This document shows, one piece after another, positions 36,285 to 45,451 of a stretch of 64,000 bases of DNA. A program made the position numbers and the translations under genes. Source of the stretch: Prevotella sp. Lineage in GTDB: Bacteria; Bacteroidota; Bacteroidia; Bacteroidales; Bacteroidaceae. The stretch is from NCBI GenBank assembly GCA_021636625.1, contig JAJWLX010000007.1, positions 36,377 to 100,376 on the forward strand, in the 5' to 3' direction. Below the pieces are notes generated by a model. The model did no database searches. It had not been told where the DNA came from and was given only the letters and a program-made list of their open reading frames with translations. How positions within the stretch are numbered: the first letter of the stretch is position 1; every line of letters starts with the position of its first letter.

Positions 36285-36315
36285 CTAGTGACACCGCGTT
36301 TTGTGGTGTCACTAG
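36285..36315. other. Perfect 11-bp stem-loop between two minus-strand genes
   Basis: CTAGTGACACC (36285-36295), a 9-base loop, GGTGTCACTAG (36305-36315). It lies just after the stop of the RNA methyltransferase gene (36322). The downstream side is A-rich rather than U-rich on the minus strand, so it is a candidate transcript end or processing site, not a textbook terminator. Confidence 0.7.
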
Positions 36316-36321
36316 AAAATC

Positions 36322-37896
36322 TTAATCCTCGTCATCAAAGTCGGTGTCGAAGCTAGGCTTGCTGCCGCGTTTTCCTCCAAAGTTCTTGCCACCTCTGCGG
36401 TCGCCCTTGAAGCCACCGCGCTTGTCGCCTTTCTCGAAACGCTTGCCGTCGCGCTTTCCTCCGAAGCTTCTGCCACCCTTGCGGTCGTCCTTTTCAAAAC
36501 GCTTGCCACCACGCTTGTCGTCACGGTCGCCGCCTGCACCCACACGTGGACGTCCGCCACGGCGAATCTCATTGCGGCGCTTCTCGAAGTCCTCCAGACG
36601 ATGGCTGTGGAACTGGAAGCTGCGGATATCAGCATCCTCATTCTCTGTCTCCTCGCTCACACGCTTCTTGAACTCGCGCTCCTTCTTGAAACGGTGCTTC
36701 TGCGCCATCTCGCTCTTCTCGCGCTCAGTCTTCACGATACCGCCCTCAGAGCGGAACTCCTTCATCTTGCCGTCGAACATCACATACTTGCGGAACTCGC
36801 ACTCCAGACTTCCGTTATATACCGGAATCTTGATAGATGGCTTCAAGCCAATCTGCTCGAAGCACTCCTCGCGGTAGCTCAGTACCCAAGCCTCGTTGCC
36901 GGCGAAGGCACGCTTGAATCGCTCGCCAATCATCTTGTAGGTGTTCAGCAGGTTAGGGGTAGAGATACGCTCGCCGTATGGAGGGTTCATCACGATGATG
37001 CTCTTCTCGGCAGGCTGTGTGAAGTCCTTGAAGTCCTGCTGTGCGATGGTGATATCCTTGCTCAGACCGGCAGCACGCACGTTGAGGTTGGCAGTATTCA
37101 CCGCCTTCATATCTACATCATATCCGTAGATGTGGTGCTCGAACTCGCGCTCCTGAGAGTCGTCGTTATAGATCATGTCGAAGAGATCCTGGTCGAAATC
37201 GTTCCACTTCTCGAAGGCAAACTCCTTGCGGAATACACCTGGAGAGATGTTGCGGGCGATGAGGGCAGCTTCGATGGCGATGGTACCTGAACCACACATC
37301 GGGTCGATGAAATCGCATTCGCCCTTCCAGCCAGTCATCAGAATCATACCTGCAGCGAGAACCTCGTTCAGAGGAGCCTCTACCTGCTCCTGGCGGTAGC
37401 CACGGCGGTGCAGACTCTCACCACTCGAATCGAGACTCAAGGTGGCATTGTCTTCTGCAATGTGGATGTTGAGGCGGATATCCGGGTTAGATACGCTGAT
37501 ATTTGGACGTGTACCCTGCTTCTCGCGGAACCAGTCAACAATCGCATCCTTTACCTTGTAGGTTACGAAGCGTGAGTTGCGGAACTCCTCTGAGTAGACT
37601 ACTGAGTCAACAGAGAAAGTCTTCTTCACGTCTAAGATGTCATCCCACTTGATCTTCTGGATCTGATCATACACCTCTTCAGCGCTTCTAGCCTTGAAGT
37701 GCTTGATTGGCTTTAAGATACGGATGGCTGTGTGCAACTGGAAGTTAGCACGATACATCATTTCCTTGTCGCCAGTGAAAGACACCATGCGGCGACCGAT
37801 CTGTACATTATTGGCACCCAACTGGGTGAGCTCTTCAGCCAAGACAGGCTCGAGGCCCATGAAGGTCTTGGCAATGAGTTCAAATTCCTGTTCCAT
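36322..37896 (-). CDS. THUMP-domain rRNA guanine-N2-methyltransferase (RlmL-like) with basic RGG-like tail
   Basis: A 524-residue protein. Residues 45-160 form a THUMP RNA-binding domain. Residues 165-385 form a class I SAM methyltransferase with DPMCGSGT (198-205) and MNPPYGER (NPPYG 304-308), the N2-guanine methylase signature. From about 440 the protein becomes a low-complexity tail of repeated Lys/Arg-Gly-Gly blocks (GGKRFEKDDRKGGRSFGGKR and similar), ending in an acidic cap. The core methylates 23S rRNA; the tail probably adds nonspecific RNA binding. It overlaps the serine acetyltransferase stop by 17 bases. Confidence 0.92.
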   Translation of the reverse strand: MEQEFELIAKTFMGLEPVLAEELTQLGANNVQIGRRMVSFTGDKEMMYRANFQLHTAIRILKPIKHFKARSAEEVYDQIQKIKWDDILDVKKTFSVDSVVYSEEFRNSRFVTYKVKDAIVDWFREKQGTRPNISVSNPDIRLNIHIAEDNATLSLDSSGESLHRRGYRQEQVEAPLNEVLAAGMILMTGWKGECDFIDPMCGSGTIAIEAALIARNISPGVFRKEFAFEKWNDFDQDLFDMIYNDDSQEREFEHHIYGYDVDMKAVNTANLNVRAAGLSKDITIAQQDFKDFTQPAEKSIIVMNPPYGERISTPNLLNTYKMIGERFKRAFAGNEAWVLSYREECFEQIGLKPSIKIPVYNGSLECEFRKYVMFDGKMKEFRSEGGIVKTEREKSEMAQKHRFKKEREFKKRVSEETENEDADIRSFQFHSHRLEDFEKRRNEIRRGGRPRVGAGGDRDDKRGGKRFEKDDRKGGRSFGGKRDGKRFEKGDKRGGFKGDRRGGKNFGGKRGSKPSFDTDFDDED

Positions 37897-38821
37897 TATT
37901 GAATTCTATATCTAATAAACTTTGTTTTTCTTTTCTATATTTCTTTGTTTTCGGCTTCATGTCCTTGGTCACCCACACGTTGGCGCCCACGATGCAGCCT
38001 TCGCCGATGGTGATTCTGCCCAGGATGGTGGCGTTGGCATATACGATGACATCGTCTTCCAGGATAGGGTGGCGAGGGATTCCCTTGATAGGGTTGCCGT
38101 CCTTATCCAGTGGGAAACTCTTGGCTCCGAGGGTAACACCCTGATAGAGCTTCACATTGTTGCCGATGATGCAGGTGGCACCGATAACCACACCTGTGCC
38201 GTGGTCGATGGTGAAGTGGTGGCCGATGGTAGCCTCCGGATTAATATCGATACCCGTCTCCGAGTGTGCCAGCTCCGTCATCATTCTAGGGATGAGGGGC
38301 ACGCCGAGCTTGTGCAGAACATGAGCGATACGGTAGTTGGTGAGCGCCTTGATCACGGGATAGCAGGAGATGATTTCTCCGTGGCTCATTGCAGCCGGGT
38401 CGCCGTTGTAGGCAGCCTCTACGTCGGTGGCGAGAATCTTGCGGAGCTTGGGGTATTCCATGATGGCTTTGGCGGCGATGACGCCTGCCTTGGCGCGCTG
38501 GTGCTGCAGTTCAGCCTGTGTTTCCGTTTCGCAGTCGTTGGCGAAACAGAGTCCGGCGAGAATCTGTTCTGCGAGCATCTCGTAGAGTTTCTCAACTCTT
38601 ACTCCGATATGGTATTTGATGGTAGAGATATTGACGGATGAGTTTCCGAAATATCCCGGAAAGAGGATGGAGCGAGACAGATTGATGATGTCTTCGAGCG
38701 CTTTGCCCGAAGGAAGTGGATTCCCGTCTCTATGCTGATGGAAGAGACCCTTCAGCGATTCGGCGCTTGAAAGCTCGTCGATAGTCTCTGTCAGCTGATG
38801 AGTTAGTGTATCTTTACTCAT
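37880..38821 (-). CDS. cysE: Serine O-acetyltransferase
   Basis: A 313-residue enzyme making O-acetylserine for cysteine synthesis. The N-terminal helical part (about 1-150) is followed by a left-handed beta helix with hexapeptide repeats: DINPEATIGHHFTIDHGTGV, IGATCIIGNNVKLYQGVTLG, and IGEGCIVGANVWVTKDM. The catalytic His lies in DHGTG. The longer N-terminal region matches the SAT type common in anaerobes. It has its own promoter at 38851-38881 and overlaps the methyltransferase start. Confidence 0.94.
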   Translation of the reverse strand: MSKDTLTHQLTETIDELSSAESLKGLFHQHRDGNPLPSGKALEDIINLSRSILFPGYFGNSSVNISTIKYHIGVRVEKLYEMLAEQILAGLCFANDCETETQAELQHQRAKAGVIAAKAIMEYPKLRKILATDVEAAYNGDPAAMSHGEIISCYPVIKALTNYRIAHVLHKLGVPLIPRMMTELAHSETGIDINPEATIGHHFTIDHGTGVVIGATCIIGNNVKLYQGVTLGAKSFPLDKDGNPIKGIPRHPILEDDVIVYANATILGRITIGEGCIVGANVWVTKDMKPKTKKYRKEKQSLLDIEFNNGTGI

Positions 38822-38850
38822 GTTCTTAATGTATCAATAAAATTCGACTG

Positions 38851-38881
38851 CAAAGATACGATTAATTTCTTGAACTGCAAA
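38851..38881 (-). promoter_or_regulatory. Promoter of the serine acetyltransferase gene
   Basis: Minus strand: TTTG (38878-38881), 19 bases, TATCTTTG (38851-38858). Close to the phylum consensus, 30 bases before the ATG. Confidence 0.82.
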
Positions 38882-38909
38882 GAATTCGTTCTTGTTTTTT
38901 ATGATTTTT

Positions 38910-40256
38910 TTAGCGTTGCTGAAATTTCATATCCCTGAATGCACTCCAGGCTATCGGTACCGCCACGAGGAAGGAGCAGATGTCTGCCCACGCCTGACAC
39001 ATCTCCACGCCCAGTAATCCGAAGAAATGAGGGAGGATGAAAATGAGCGGAATGAAGAACAAACCGCTACGTGCTGCTGCCACGATATTCGCACGTACAG
39101 GCTTGCGGATGGTCTGCATCAGCATATTCGTCAGCACGATGGTGGCTACCAGAGGGAAGCTGATAACCTGCCACTTCAGGGCAACGGACCCCACGGCTAC
39201 CACGCTGGCATCATCACGGAAGAGTTCGATGATAGGCTCGGAGAAAAGGAAGCCGAATACGGCACAAACCGCTAGAAATACCGTGCCGCATTTGATGCAG
39301 AAAAAGAAAGCCTCCTTCACGCGGTCGTACAACTTGGCTCCATAACAGAAACCGCAGAGTGGCTGGAAACCCTGACCCAGTCCGATTACCACGGCATAGG
39401 TGAAGAACGAGATTCTTGTCACGATACTCATACCCGCAATGGCTGCATCTCCGTAGGCTCCTGCTGCTACATTCAGCACCAGCGTAGCGATGCTTCCCAG
39501 GCCCTGTCTTGATAAGGAAGGCGTTCCGCCAAAGACAATCTCCTTGAAGTAAGCCCCGGTTGGCGTGAAGTTGTGCAGATGGATTCGGATGTTCTGACCC
39601 TTGTGTGACATCCAGAAAAGCATGGCGCAGCCGAAGCACTGGCTGATGAGGGTGGCAATGGCGGCACCCGTGATGCCCATGGCAAAATAAAGGATGAGCA
39701 GTGGGGCTAGGATGAGGTTGAGCAGCACTCCTGACATGATTCCCTTCATCGCATACATCGTGTTGCCCTGGAAACGCATCAGGTTGTTGAGTGTCAGAGA
39801 GGTAGTCATGAAGGGAGCGCCCAGAAGAATGATGCCGAGATAGCGCTCGGTATATGGCTGGATGGTGGGGGTGGAACCCAGAAGAACGCAGAGCGGTGTC
39901 AGGAAAAGTTGTCCAAGAATGGCGATGAAAAGTCCCGTCAGAAAGCTCAGTATGAAGCCCGTAGCTGCCATCTTCTTCGCCTTCTCCACCTCCTTGGCTC
40001 CCAGCATTCGGGAGATATAGTTTCCGGCACCATGGCCATAGAAGAAACCAACAGCCTGGATTACAGCCATCATAGCGAAGGAAACGCCTACTGCTGCCAC
40101 GCTCTGGGTATTGATGCTGCCCACGAAGTAGGTGTCGGCGAGGTTGTACATACTCGTCGATAACATGCTGATAATGGTAGGAATCGCCATCGTAAAAATT
40201 ACCCGATGCACCGGTGCATGGGTCAGGAATGTATAATTATCTCTTGATTTCTTCAT
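38910..40256 (-). CDS. MATE-family efflux transporter
   Basis: About 448 residues and 12 hydrophobic segments, with the MATE pattern IFTMAIPTIISMLSTSMYNL, then GSINTQSVAAVGVSFA, and FQPLCGFCYGA. These proteins export cationic compounds in exchange for Na+ or H+. The ATG at 40256 (MKKSRDNYTF) is preferred over 40268. A minus-strand TAACTTTG box at 40266-40273 seems too close to this start; it may mark a short leader or a start further in. Confidence 0.93.
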   Translation of the reverse strand: MKKSRDNYTFLTHAPVHRVIFTMAIPTIISMLSTSMYNLADTYFVGSINTQSVAAVGVSFAMMAVIQAVGFFYGHGAGNYISRMLGAKEVEKAKKMAATGFILSFLTGLFIAILGQLFLTPLCVLLGSTPTIQPYTERYLGIILLGAPFMTTSLTLNNLMRFQGNTMYAMKGIMSGVLLNLILAPLLILYFAMGITGAAIATLISQCFGCAMLFWMSHKGQNIRIHLHNFTPTGAYFKEIVFGGTPSLSRQGLGSIATLVLNVAAGAYGDAAIAGMSIVTRISFFTYAVVIGLGQGFQPLCGFCYGAKLYDRVKEAFFFCIKCGTVFLAVCAVFGFLFSEPIIELFRDDASVVAVGSVALKWQVISFPLVATIVLTNMLMQTIRKPVRANIVAAARSGLFFIPLIFILPHFFGLLGVEMCQAWADICSFLVAVPIAWSAFRDMKFQQR

Positions 40257-40344
40257 ATCAGCCTGCAAAGTTACTGCTTTATTTCCGAAAGGGGGAAATA
40301 TTCGGGGTTTTTAACGCTCGGCTGGAAAAAAAACAGGGATTTCG

Positions 40345-40375
40345 TTTGCCATCTCGGAAAAAACTCGTACTTTTG
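40345..40375 (+). promoter_or_regulatory. Promoter of the lipid head-group-like cluster
   Basis: TTTG (40345-40348), 19 bases, TACTTTTG (40368-40375), an excellent match to the phylum consensus. It leaves about 70 bases of leader before the ATG at 40449. Confidence 0.82.
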
Positions 40376-40448
40376 CACCGTTTTTCTGATGATACATTAT
40401 TATAAAAAGAAAAATCAGAGCAAAAAGTTTTAGAAAAAAATCAAATCA

Positions 40449-41600
40449 ATGAGTGATATTAGAATCATACCCGTTACTACCAAGAAAGGATTGAGAACTT
40501 TCATACAGTTCTATTACGACCTTTATGAAGGTAGCAAATATGCCGTTCCTTACTTGCGTTTTGACGAGTGGAATACATTGAGCAAAGGCAAGAACCCAGC
40601 CTTCGATTTCTGCGAAGCGCAATATTTCCTGGCTATCGACTACAGCATCCCGAAGGTGGTAGGCCGCATTGCCGCCATCATCAACCATTGTGCCAACGAC
40701 CAGTGGAACAAGAAGCAGGTGCGCTTCGGATGGTTCGACTTCATCGATAACCTGGAAGTTTCCAGTAAGTTGCTGGATGCCGCAGCCCACTGGGGCAGAG
40801 AGCGTGGCATGGAAGAATTGGTAGGACCACTTGGCTTTACCGATATGGACCGCGAAGGAATGCTCATCGAAGGATTCCACGAGAAATCTACCATGTACGT
40901 CAACTACAATTATCCTTATTATCCCAAGCACATGCAGGCGCTGGATCTCTACCAGAAGGACAACGACTGGCTGGAGTACCGCATCAAGGTGCCTGAGGTA
41001 ACCCCTCCGAAATTTGCCAAGACAGCCCAGCTCATCGAGAGCCGCTACAATCTGCACGTGCATAAGTTTACCAAGCACGAACTGGTTCAGGGCGGTATGG
41101 GCAGGGAAGTCTTCCGCATTGTCAACGAGACCTACAAGGATCTCTACGATTTCCAGCAGCTCACCGACCGGCAGATCGACGGGTATGTGGATTCGTATAT
41201 CAAGATGGCGGATATGAACCTCATCACCGGTGTGGTAGATGGCAACGACAACAACCGTCTGATCGGTTTCGGCGTATCCTTCCCATCCATGACCGAAGCG
41301 CTGCAGAAGAACCGCAACGGCAAGCTCTTCCCATGGGGATGGCTTCGACTCCTGCGGGTGATGAAGTGCCACGCCACTGATACCGTGGATCTGGTGCTCA
41401 TCGGCGTGCTTCCGGAATACCGCAGCAAGGGTGCCAATGCCCTCATCTTCGCCGACCTCATCGAGCAGTACCACCGCTACGGTTTCAAATGGGCGGAGGC
41501 AATGCCGCAGATGGAGAGCAACAAGGGAGTGCAGAGCCAGTGGCAGTATCTGGAAAGCGTGCAGCACCGTCGCCGCCGCTGCTATAGAAGAAAGTTATAG
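40449..41600 (+). CDS. GNAT-fold acyltransferase-like protein
   Basis: A 383-residue protein that begins MSDIRIIPVTTKKGLRTFIQ. The second half contains IGFGVSFPSM and LVLIGVLPEYRSKGANALIF, where LPEYRSKGANAL is a GNAT acyl-CoA-binding loop (R/QxxGxA-like). The N-terminal part (WGRERGMEELVGPLGFTDMD) belongs to a conserved two-domain family found in Bacteroidota and Proteobacteria. Substrate unknown. It is the first gene of a + strand cluster with lipid head-group-type enzymes, so an acyl transfer in lipid metabolism is an inference from context. A 39-base gap separates it from the next gene. Confidence 0.68.
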   Translation: MSDIRIIPVTTKKGLRTFIQFYYDLYEGSKYAVPYLRFDEWNTLSKGKNPAFDFCEAQYFLAIDYSIPKVVGRIAAIINHCANDQWNKKQVRFGWFDFIDNLEVSSKLLDAAAHWGRERGMEELVGPLGFTDMDREGMLIEGFHEKSTMYVNYNYPYYPKHMQALDLYQKDNDWLEYRIKVPEVTPPKFAKTAQLIESRYNLHVHKFTKHELVQGGMGREVFRIVNETYKDLYDFQQLTDRQIDGYVDSYIKMADMNLITGVVDGNDNNRLIGFGVSFPSMTEALQKNRNGKLFPWGWLRLLRVMKCHATDTVDLVLIGVLPEYRSKGANALIFADLIEQYHRYGFKWAEAMPQMESNKGVQSQWQYLESVQHRRRRCYRRKL

Positions 41601-41639
41601 GAATTTGAAGAAAAATAAAAATAATTAGAAATAGATAGA

Positions 41640-43274
41640 ATGAGATTTGCAGTTATAGCCGCAGGCGAGGGAAGCCGATTGGCACAGGAAGGCGTGGAAC
41701 AGCCTAAACCCCTGGTGCCGGTATGCGGCGAACCGATGATAGAGCGCCTTCTACGCATCTTCGTAGATTGCGGTGCTACCGAAATCGTTGTGATTGTCAA
41801 CGAATGGAGCACGGCGGTGCGTGAGCATCTGGAGCAGATGAAGCTGCCGGTGCCTCTGCGTCTGGTGGTGAAGACCACTCCTAGTTCCATGCACAGTCTG
41901 CATGCCCTCTCGCCATATCTCCGTGGCGAGCGCTTCTGCCTCACCACCGTGGATACCATCTTCCGTGAGGAGGAGTTCAAGAAGTATATCCGCCACTTCC
42001 AGGAGGCAAAGGATATTGACGGCTGCATGGCTGTCACCCCATACGTGGATGATGAAAAACCGCTGTGGGTTGGCGTAGAGAAGCAGGCGGATGCCGAGGG
42101 GGCCAGTCTGCTCGACAAGCAGGGTTCTCACAAGAAGCCCCGAATTACGGGCTTCCACGATAAGCAGGAGGGCGATGACCATCTGATTTCGGGTGGCATC
42201 TACTGTCTGGGCGACAAGGCGCTCGATGTGCTCGACCACTGCATGGAGCAAGGTATGAGCCGTATGCGCAACTTCCAGCGCCAGCTGGTGGTAGAGGGAT
42301 TGAAGCTGGAGGCTTATCCTATCAACAAGATTCTGGATGTAGATCACAAGGAGGATATTGCGAAGGCCGAGGCTTTCATCCATCCGCTGGAGGGTAAGAC
42401 CCTGGTGGGGGTATGCCGCGGCAACGAGTTCTCGCCTAATTGCGTGGATAACGATGCTGCCATCATGAATGCCGTAAAACAGCAGCTGGAGGCACTCGGT
42501 GCGAAGGTGATGCTGATGTGCGAGAAGGAATTCTGCCGCAAGGCAACTGTGTTGGAGAGAGCCTACGGATGGCCTCGCTGCCGTGTGACAGTGGGCGTGG
42601 ATGGCTTCTTCTCGATGGCACGCAGCAAGCAGGCACTCGATATTCTCGGCAGAATAGAGGAGGAAGGCGTATTGGTGGTGAACTCCAGTCTGGGTGTAAA
42701 CCGCTGCATCCGCCGCATCATGACCGAGCGTTTCATCGCCGGAGGCATCGCTACTCCCGAGAGCCGCATCATCGGCAGAAACGGAGAGATGGTGAAGGAT
42801 ATCCACTATCCTTGCTGGCTGAAGCGTGGCGACGGCTGTGCGCAGCAGAAGGAGGATACCTGCTATGTGCAGAACGAGCAGGAGGCTGAGGCGCTGCTGA
42901 AGAATTTCTGGCTGCGTGGCATCACATCGGTGGTAGTGAATGAGCATCTGAAGGGCGACCTCATCAAGTTCTACGGCGTATCGGGTACCGATTTCTTCTA
43001 TTGGTTCTATCCATCGAAATGCGGCCATCGTTCCAAGTTCGGACTGGAGGTAATCAATGGCGAGGCGCAAGGTATCGCCTTCGATGCCGAGGCTCTGAAG
43101 GCTGAGGCTGACAAGGCTGCCGACATGCTGAATGTGCCGGTATATGGCGGCGACTGTGTGGTCAGCGAGGATGGCAGCATCCGCATTATCGACTTCAACG
43201 ATTGGCCTAGCTTTGCGCCATGCCGTGATGAGGCTGCCTTCTATATCGCCACAAAAATGATTTGCACGCCCTGA
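41640..43274 (+). CDS. Nucleotidyltransferase / ATP-grasp fusion protein
   Basis: A 544-residue protein with two parts. Residues 1-240 are a sugar- or polyol-phosphate nucleotidyltransferase: VIAAGEGSRLAQEG, PKPLVPVCGEPMIERLL, LTTVDTIF. Residues about 260-544 resemble an ATP-grasp domain; the end VVSEDGSIRIIDFNDWPSFA has the acidic metal-binding strand seen in such kinases and ligases. The N-terminal part would make a CDP- or similar-activated alcohol from its phosphate, and the second part could phosphorylate or ligate the same molecule. The next gene encodes a CDP-alcohol phosphotransferase that could use the product. The fusion and substrate are inferences; I do not know a characterised homologue. 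Confidence 0.75.
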   Translation: MRFAVIAAGEGSRLAQEGVEQPKPLVPVCGEPMIERLLRIFVDCGATEIVVIVNEWSTAVREHLEQMKLPVPLRLVVKTTPSSMHSLHALSPYLRGERFCLTTVDTIFREEEFKKYIRHFQEAKDIDGCMAVTPYVDDEKPLWVGVEKQADAEGASLLDKQGSHKKPRITGFHDKQEGDDHLISGGIYCLGDKALDVLDHCMEQGMSRMRNFQRQLVVEGLKLEAYPINKILDVDHKEDIAKAEAFIHPLEGKTLVGVCRGNEFSPNCVDNDAAIMNAVKQQLEALGAKVMLMCEKEFCRKATVLERAYGWPRCRVTVGVDGFFSMARSKQALDILGRIEEEGVLVVNSSLGVNRCIRRIMTERFIAGGIATPESRIIGRNGEMVKDIHYPCWLKRGDGCAQQKEDTCYVQNEQEAEALLKNFWLRGITSVVVNEHLKGDLIKFYGVSGTDFFYWFYPSKCGHRSKFGLEVINGEAQGIAFDAEALKAEADKAADMLNVPVYGGDCVVSEDGSIRIIDFNDWPSFAPCRDEAAFYIATKMICTP

Positions 43275-43405
43275 ACCAACGCTCCTAGCCCAGTGAAGGG
43301 ATAACACCCATACGCCCTGAAAGGGCAGAAGCTCCTAGCCCAGGGTAACACCCTGGGTTTATAAATAGATAATAGTCTGGCGCCCTGAAAGGGCAAAAGC
43401 TTTAA
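43265..43405. repeat. Intergenic palindromic repeat cluster (GCCCTGAAAGGGC units)
   Basis: CGCCCTGAAAGGGC occurs twice and a diverged CGCCCTGAACC once, with two copies of GCTCCTAGCCCAG, the second within CAGGGTAACACCCTGGG. Each unit is itself palindromic. The block fills the gap between the fusion gene and the phosphotransferase gene. Similar short palindromes are dispersed in Bacteroidota genomes. Confidence 0.8.
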
Positions 43406-43427
43406 AATAAACAAAAAAATAAAAAAG

Positions 43428-44342
43428 ATGAATCAGGAATTTAAGGCTTCTCTGAAATCAGCGGATACCGAGGAGCACATTGATATTTACTTCTATCGTC
43501 CTATTGGTTACCAGTGGGCGCGATTCTTCCGCATGCTTCACGTCACCCCAAACGTGGTGACCATTCTTTCCATCTTCCTCGGCGTAGGAGCGGGCATCTG
43601 CTTCTATTTCGATGATCTGGCAATCAATATCTTGGGCATCTTCTTGCTCATTTGGGCAAACGTATATGACAGTTGCGACGGTCAGCTGGCACGACTCACC
43701 AATCAGAAGAGTGCCTTGGGCAGAATCCTGGATGGTGCTGCTGGCGACTTCTGGTTTGTCAGCATCTACTTCGCCATCTCCTTCCGTCTGATGCCGGAGT
43801 GGGGCTGGAAAATCTGGGCACTCTGCATCGTTGCCGGTTTCGGCTGCCATGCCATTCAGAGCCGTCTTGCCGACTACTACCGTCAGATTCACCTCTTCTT
43901 CCTGAAAGGCAAGGAGGGCAGCGAACTGGATGATGCCAGCAAGCAGGTAGAGCTGTGGAAGCAGATGAAGTGGAAAAAGGAGCCAGTGCAGAAACTCTTC
44001 CAGTTCTTCTACAAGAACTATACCTTGGGACAGGAGCGGGATACTCCTATCTTCCAGATATTCAAGAGAAATCTGCGCGAAAGATATCCGCAGCAGTTGC
44101 CTGAGCAGTTGCGTGCCGACTTCCGTGCGGGCAGTCTTCCACTGATGAAATATGCCAATATCCTTACCTTCAACTGGCGCAGCATCACGCTGTTCATCTC
44201 TATCTTGGTAGGTCTTCCATGGCTTTATCCGGCTATCGAGATTACCGTGTTCAGCCTGATTTTCTTCTATATGAGAGGAACCCACGAGCGTCTTTGTCTG
44301 AAGCTCAACCAGAAGGTCCTGAAGGGAGAGTACGAGGCATAA
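43428..44342 (+). CDS. CDP-alcohol phosphotransferase (phospholipid head-group synthase)
   Basis: A 304-residue membrane protein with six or so helices. The active site reads DSCDGQLARLTNQKSALGRI and then LDGAAGD: D81, D84, G85, A88, R89, G98, D102, D107. The family consensus is DxxDGxxARxxxxxxxxGxxxDxxxD; here the last two Asp are separated by four residues rather than three. Enzymes of this family join a CDP-activated lipid or polyol to an alcohol, as in phosphatidylinositol or dialkylether-inositol lipids. The preceding nucleotidyltransferase suggests CDP-polyol as a substrate, but which alcohol is not readable. Confidence 0.85.
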   Translation: MNQEFKASLKSADTEEHIDIYFYRPIGYQWARFFRMLHVTPNVVTILSIFLGVGAGICFYFDDLAINILGIFLLIWANVYDSCDGQLARLTNQKSALGRILDGAAGDFWFVSIYFAISFRLMPEWGWKIWALCIVAGFGCHAIQSRLADYYRQIHLFFLKGKEGSELDDASKQVELWKQMKWKKEPVQKLFQFFYKNYTLGQERDTPIFQIFKRNLRERYPQQLPEQLRADFRAGSLPLMKYANILTFNWRSITLFISILVGLPWLYPAIEITVFSLIFFYMRGTHERLCLKLNQKVLKGEYEA

Positions 44343-44392
44343 ACGTCTTATTTTGTGAATTACAAATACTTTTGTGAATAACAAGTTCATTT

Positions 44393-45451
44393 ATGAATAA
44401 CAAGTTCAGAAATATATTCATGGCGTTCGGTATCATCGCCATCATCATCATGCTCTGCACGATGGATATGGACTATACCGATATCTGGCGCTATCTGAAG
44501 CAGGCGGGCATCTATTTCCCGCTGATTCTCGGTCTGTGGCTCGTGGTTTATTGGGTGAACACCGTTTCCTGGTGGCTCATTATCAACGACGAGGGTAGGG
44601 TAAAGGGACTCTCGTTCTGGCGAGTATATAAGCTCACCGTGAGCGGATTTGCCCTGAACTACACCACTCCCTGCGGATTGATGGGCGGCGAACCTTACCG
44701 CATCATGGAGCTGAAGCCTTTTACGGGTGTGAGCAAGGCCACATCATCGGTCATTCTCTATGTGATGATGCACATCTTCTCTCATTTCTGGTTCTGGTTC
44801 CTTTCTACATTTCTCTATATCGCCCTGTATCCGATAGGTGTCCCTATGGGCATCATGCTGGGCTTCATCGCAGCCTTCTGCCTGCTCGGCATCTACTTCT
44901 TCGCCCGCGGCTACAAGACGGGAATGGCGCAGAAGGGCATCCGTCTGCTCACCCATATTCCTTTCGTGAAGAACTGGGCTAAGCGGTTTGAGCAGGAGAA
45001 GCAGGAGACCCTGGAGCAGATAGATTCGCAGATAGCCCTGCTGCATGGTCAGCACAAGAGCACCTTCTACAGTTCCCTCTTCTTCGAGGTGATGGCGAGA
45101 GTGCTCCAGAGCCTGGAGATTTATCTTATCCTGAAGGCTTTTGCGGCGGATATCAGCATCGCCGACAGCATTCTGATTCTTGCCTTCTCATCGCTTTTCA
45201 GCAATCTCATCTTCTTCTCTCCTATGCAGTTGGGAGCCCGTGAGGGTGGTTTGGCTCTGGCGGTGGATGGCCTACATCTTACGGGTGCCCTGGGTGTATA
45301 TACCGGTCTCATCACCCGAATCCGTGAGCTGGTATGGATAGCCATTGGCATTCTGCTCATCAAGGTGGGAAACAAGGACCTGAAGAAGATTCAGGAGGAA
45401 TACGAGGCTGATCAGAAGAGCCAGCAGCAAACTATTAATAAAGGAAAATAA
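44393..45451 (+). CDS. Flippase-like membrane protein (LPG-synthase TM / UPF0104 family)
   Basis: A 352-residue integral membrane protein with about eight helices. FALNYTTPCGLMGGEPYRIM and FFSPMQLGAREGGLALAVDG are the two hallmark segments of the AglD/MprF transmembrane family (GGEPYR; P.Q.G.REGG). Such proteins are thought to move lipid-linked molecules across the membrane. Its position after a head-group synthase suggests flipping of that lipid. The stop overlaps the next gene's ATG by one base. Confidence 0.85.
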   Translation: MNNKFRNIFMAFGIIAIIIMLCTMDMDYTDIWRYLKQAGIYFPLILGLWLVVYWVNTVSWWLIINDEGRVKGLSFWRVYKLTVSGFALNYTTPCGLMGGEPYRIMELKPFTGVSKATSSVILYVMMHIFSHFWFWFLSTFLYIALYPIGVPMGIMLGFIAAFCLLGIYFFARGYKTGMAQKGIRLLTHIPFVKNWAKRFEQEKQETLEQIDSQIALLHGQHKSTFYSSLFFEVMARVLQSLEIYLILKAFAADISIADSILILAFSSLFSNLIFFSPMQLGAREGGLALAVDGLHLTGALGVYTGLITRIRELVWIAIGILLIKVGNKDLKKIQEEYEADQKSQQQTINKGK

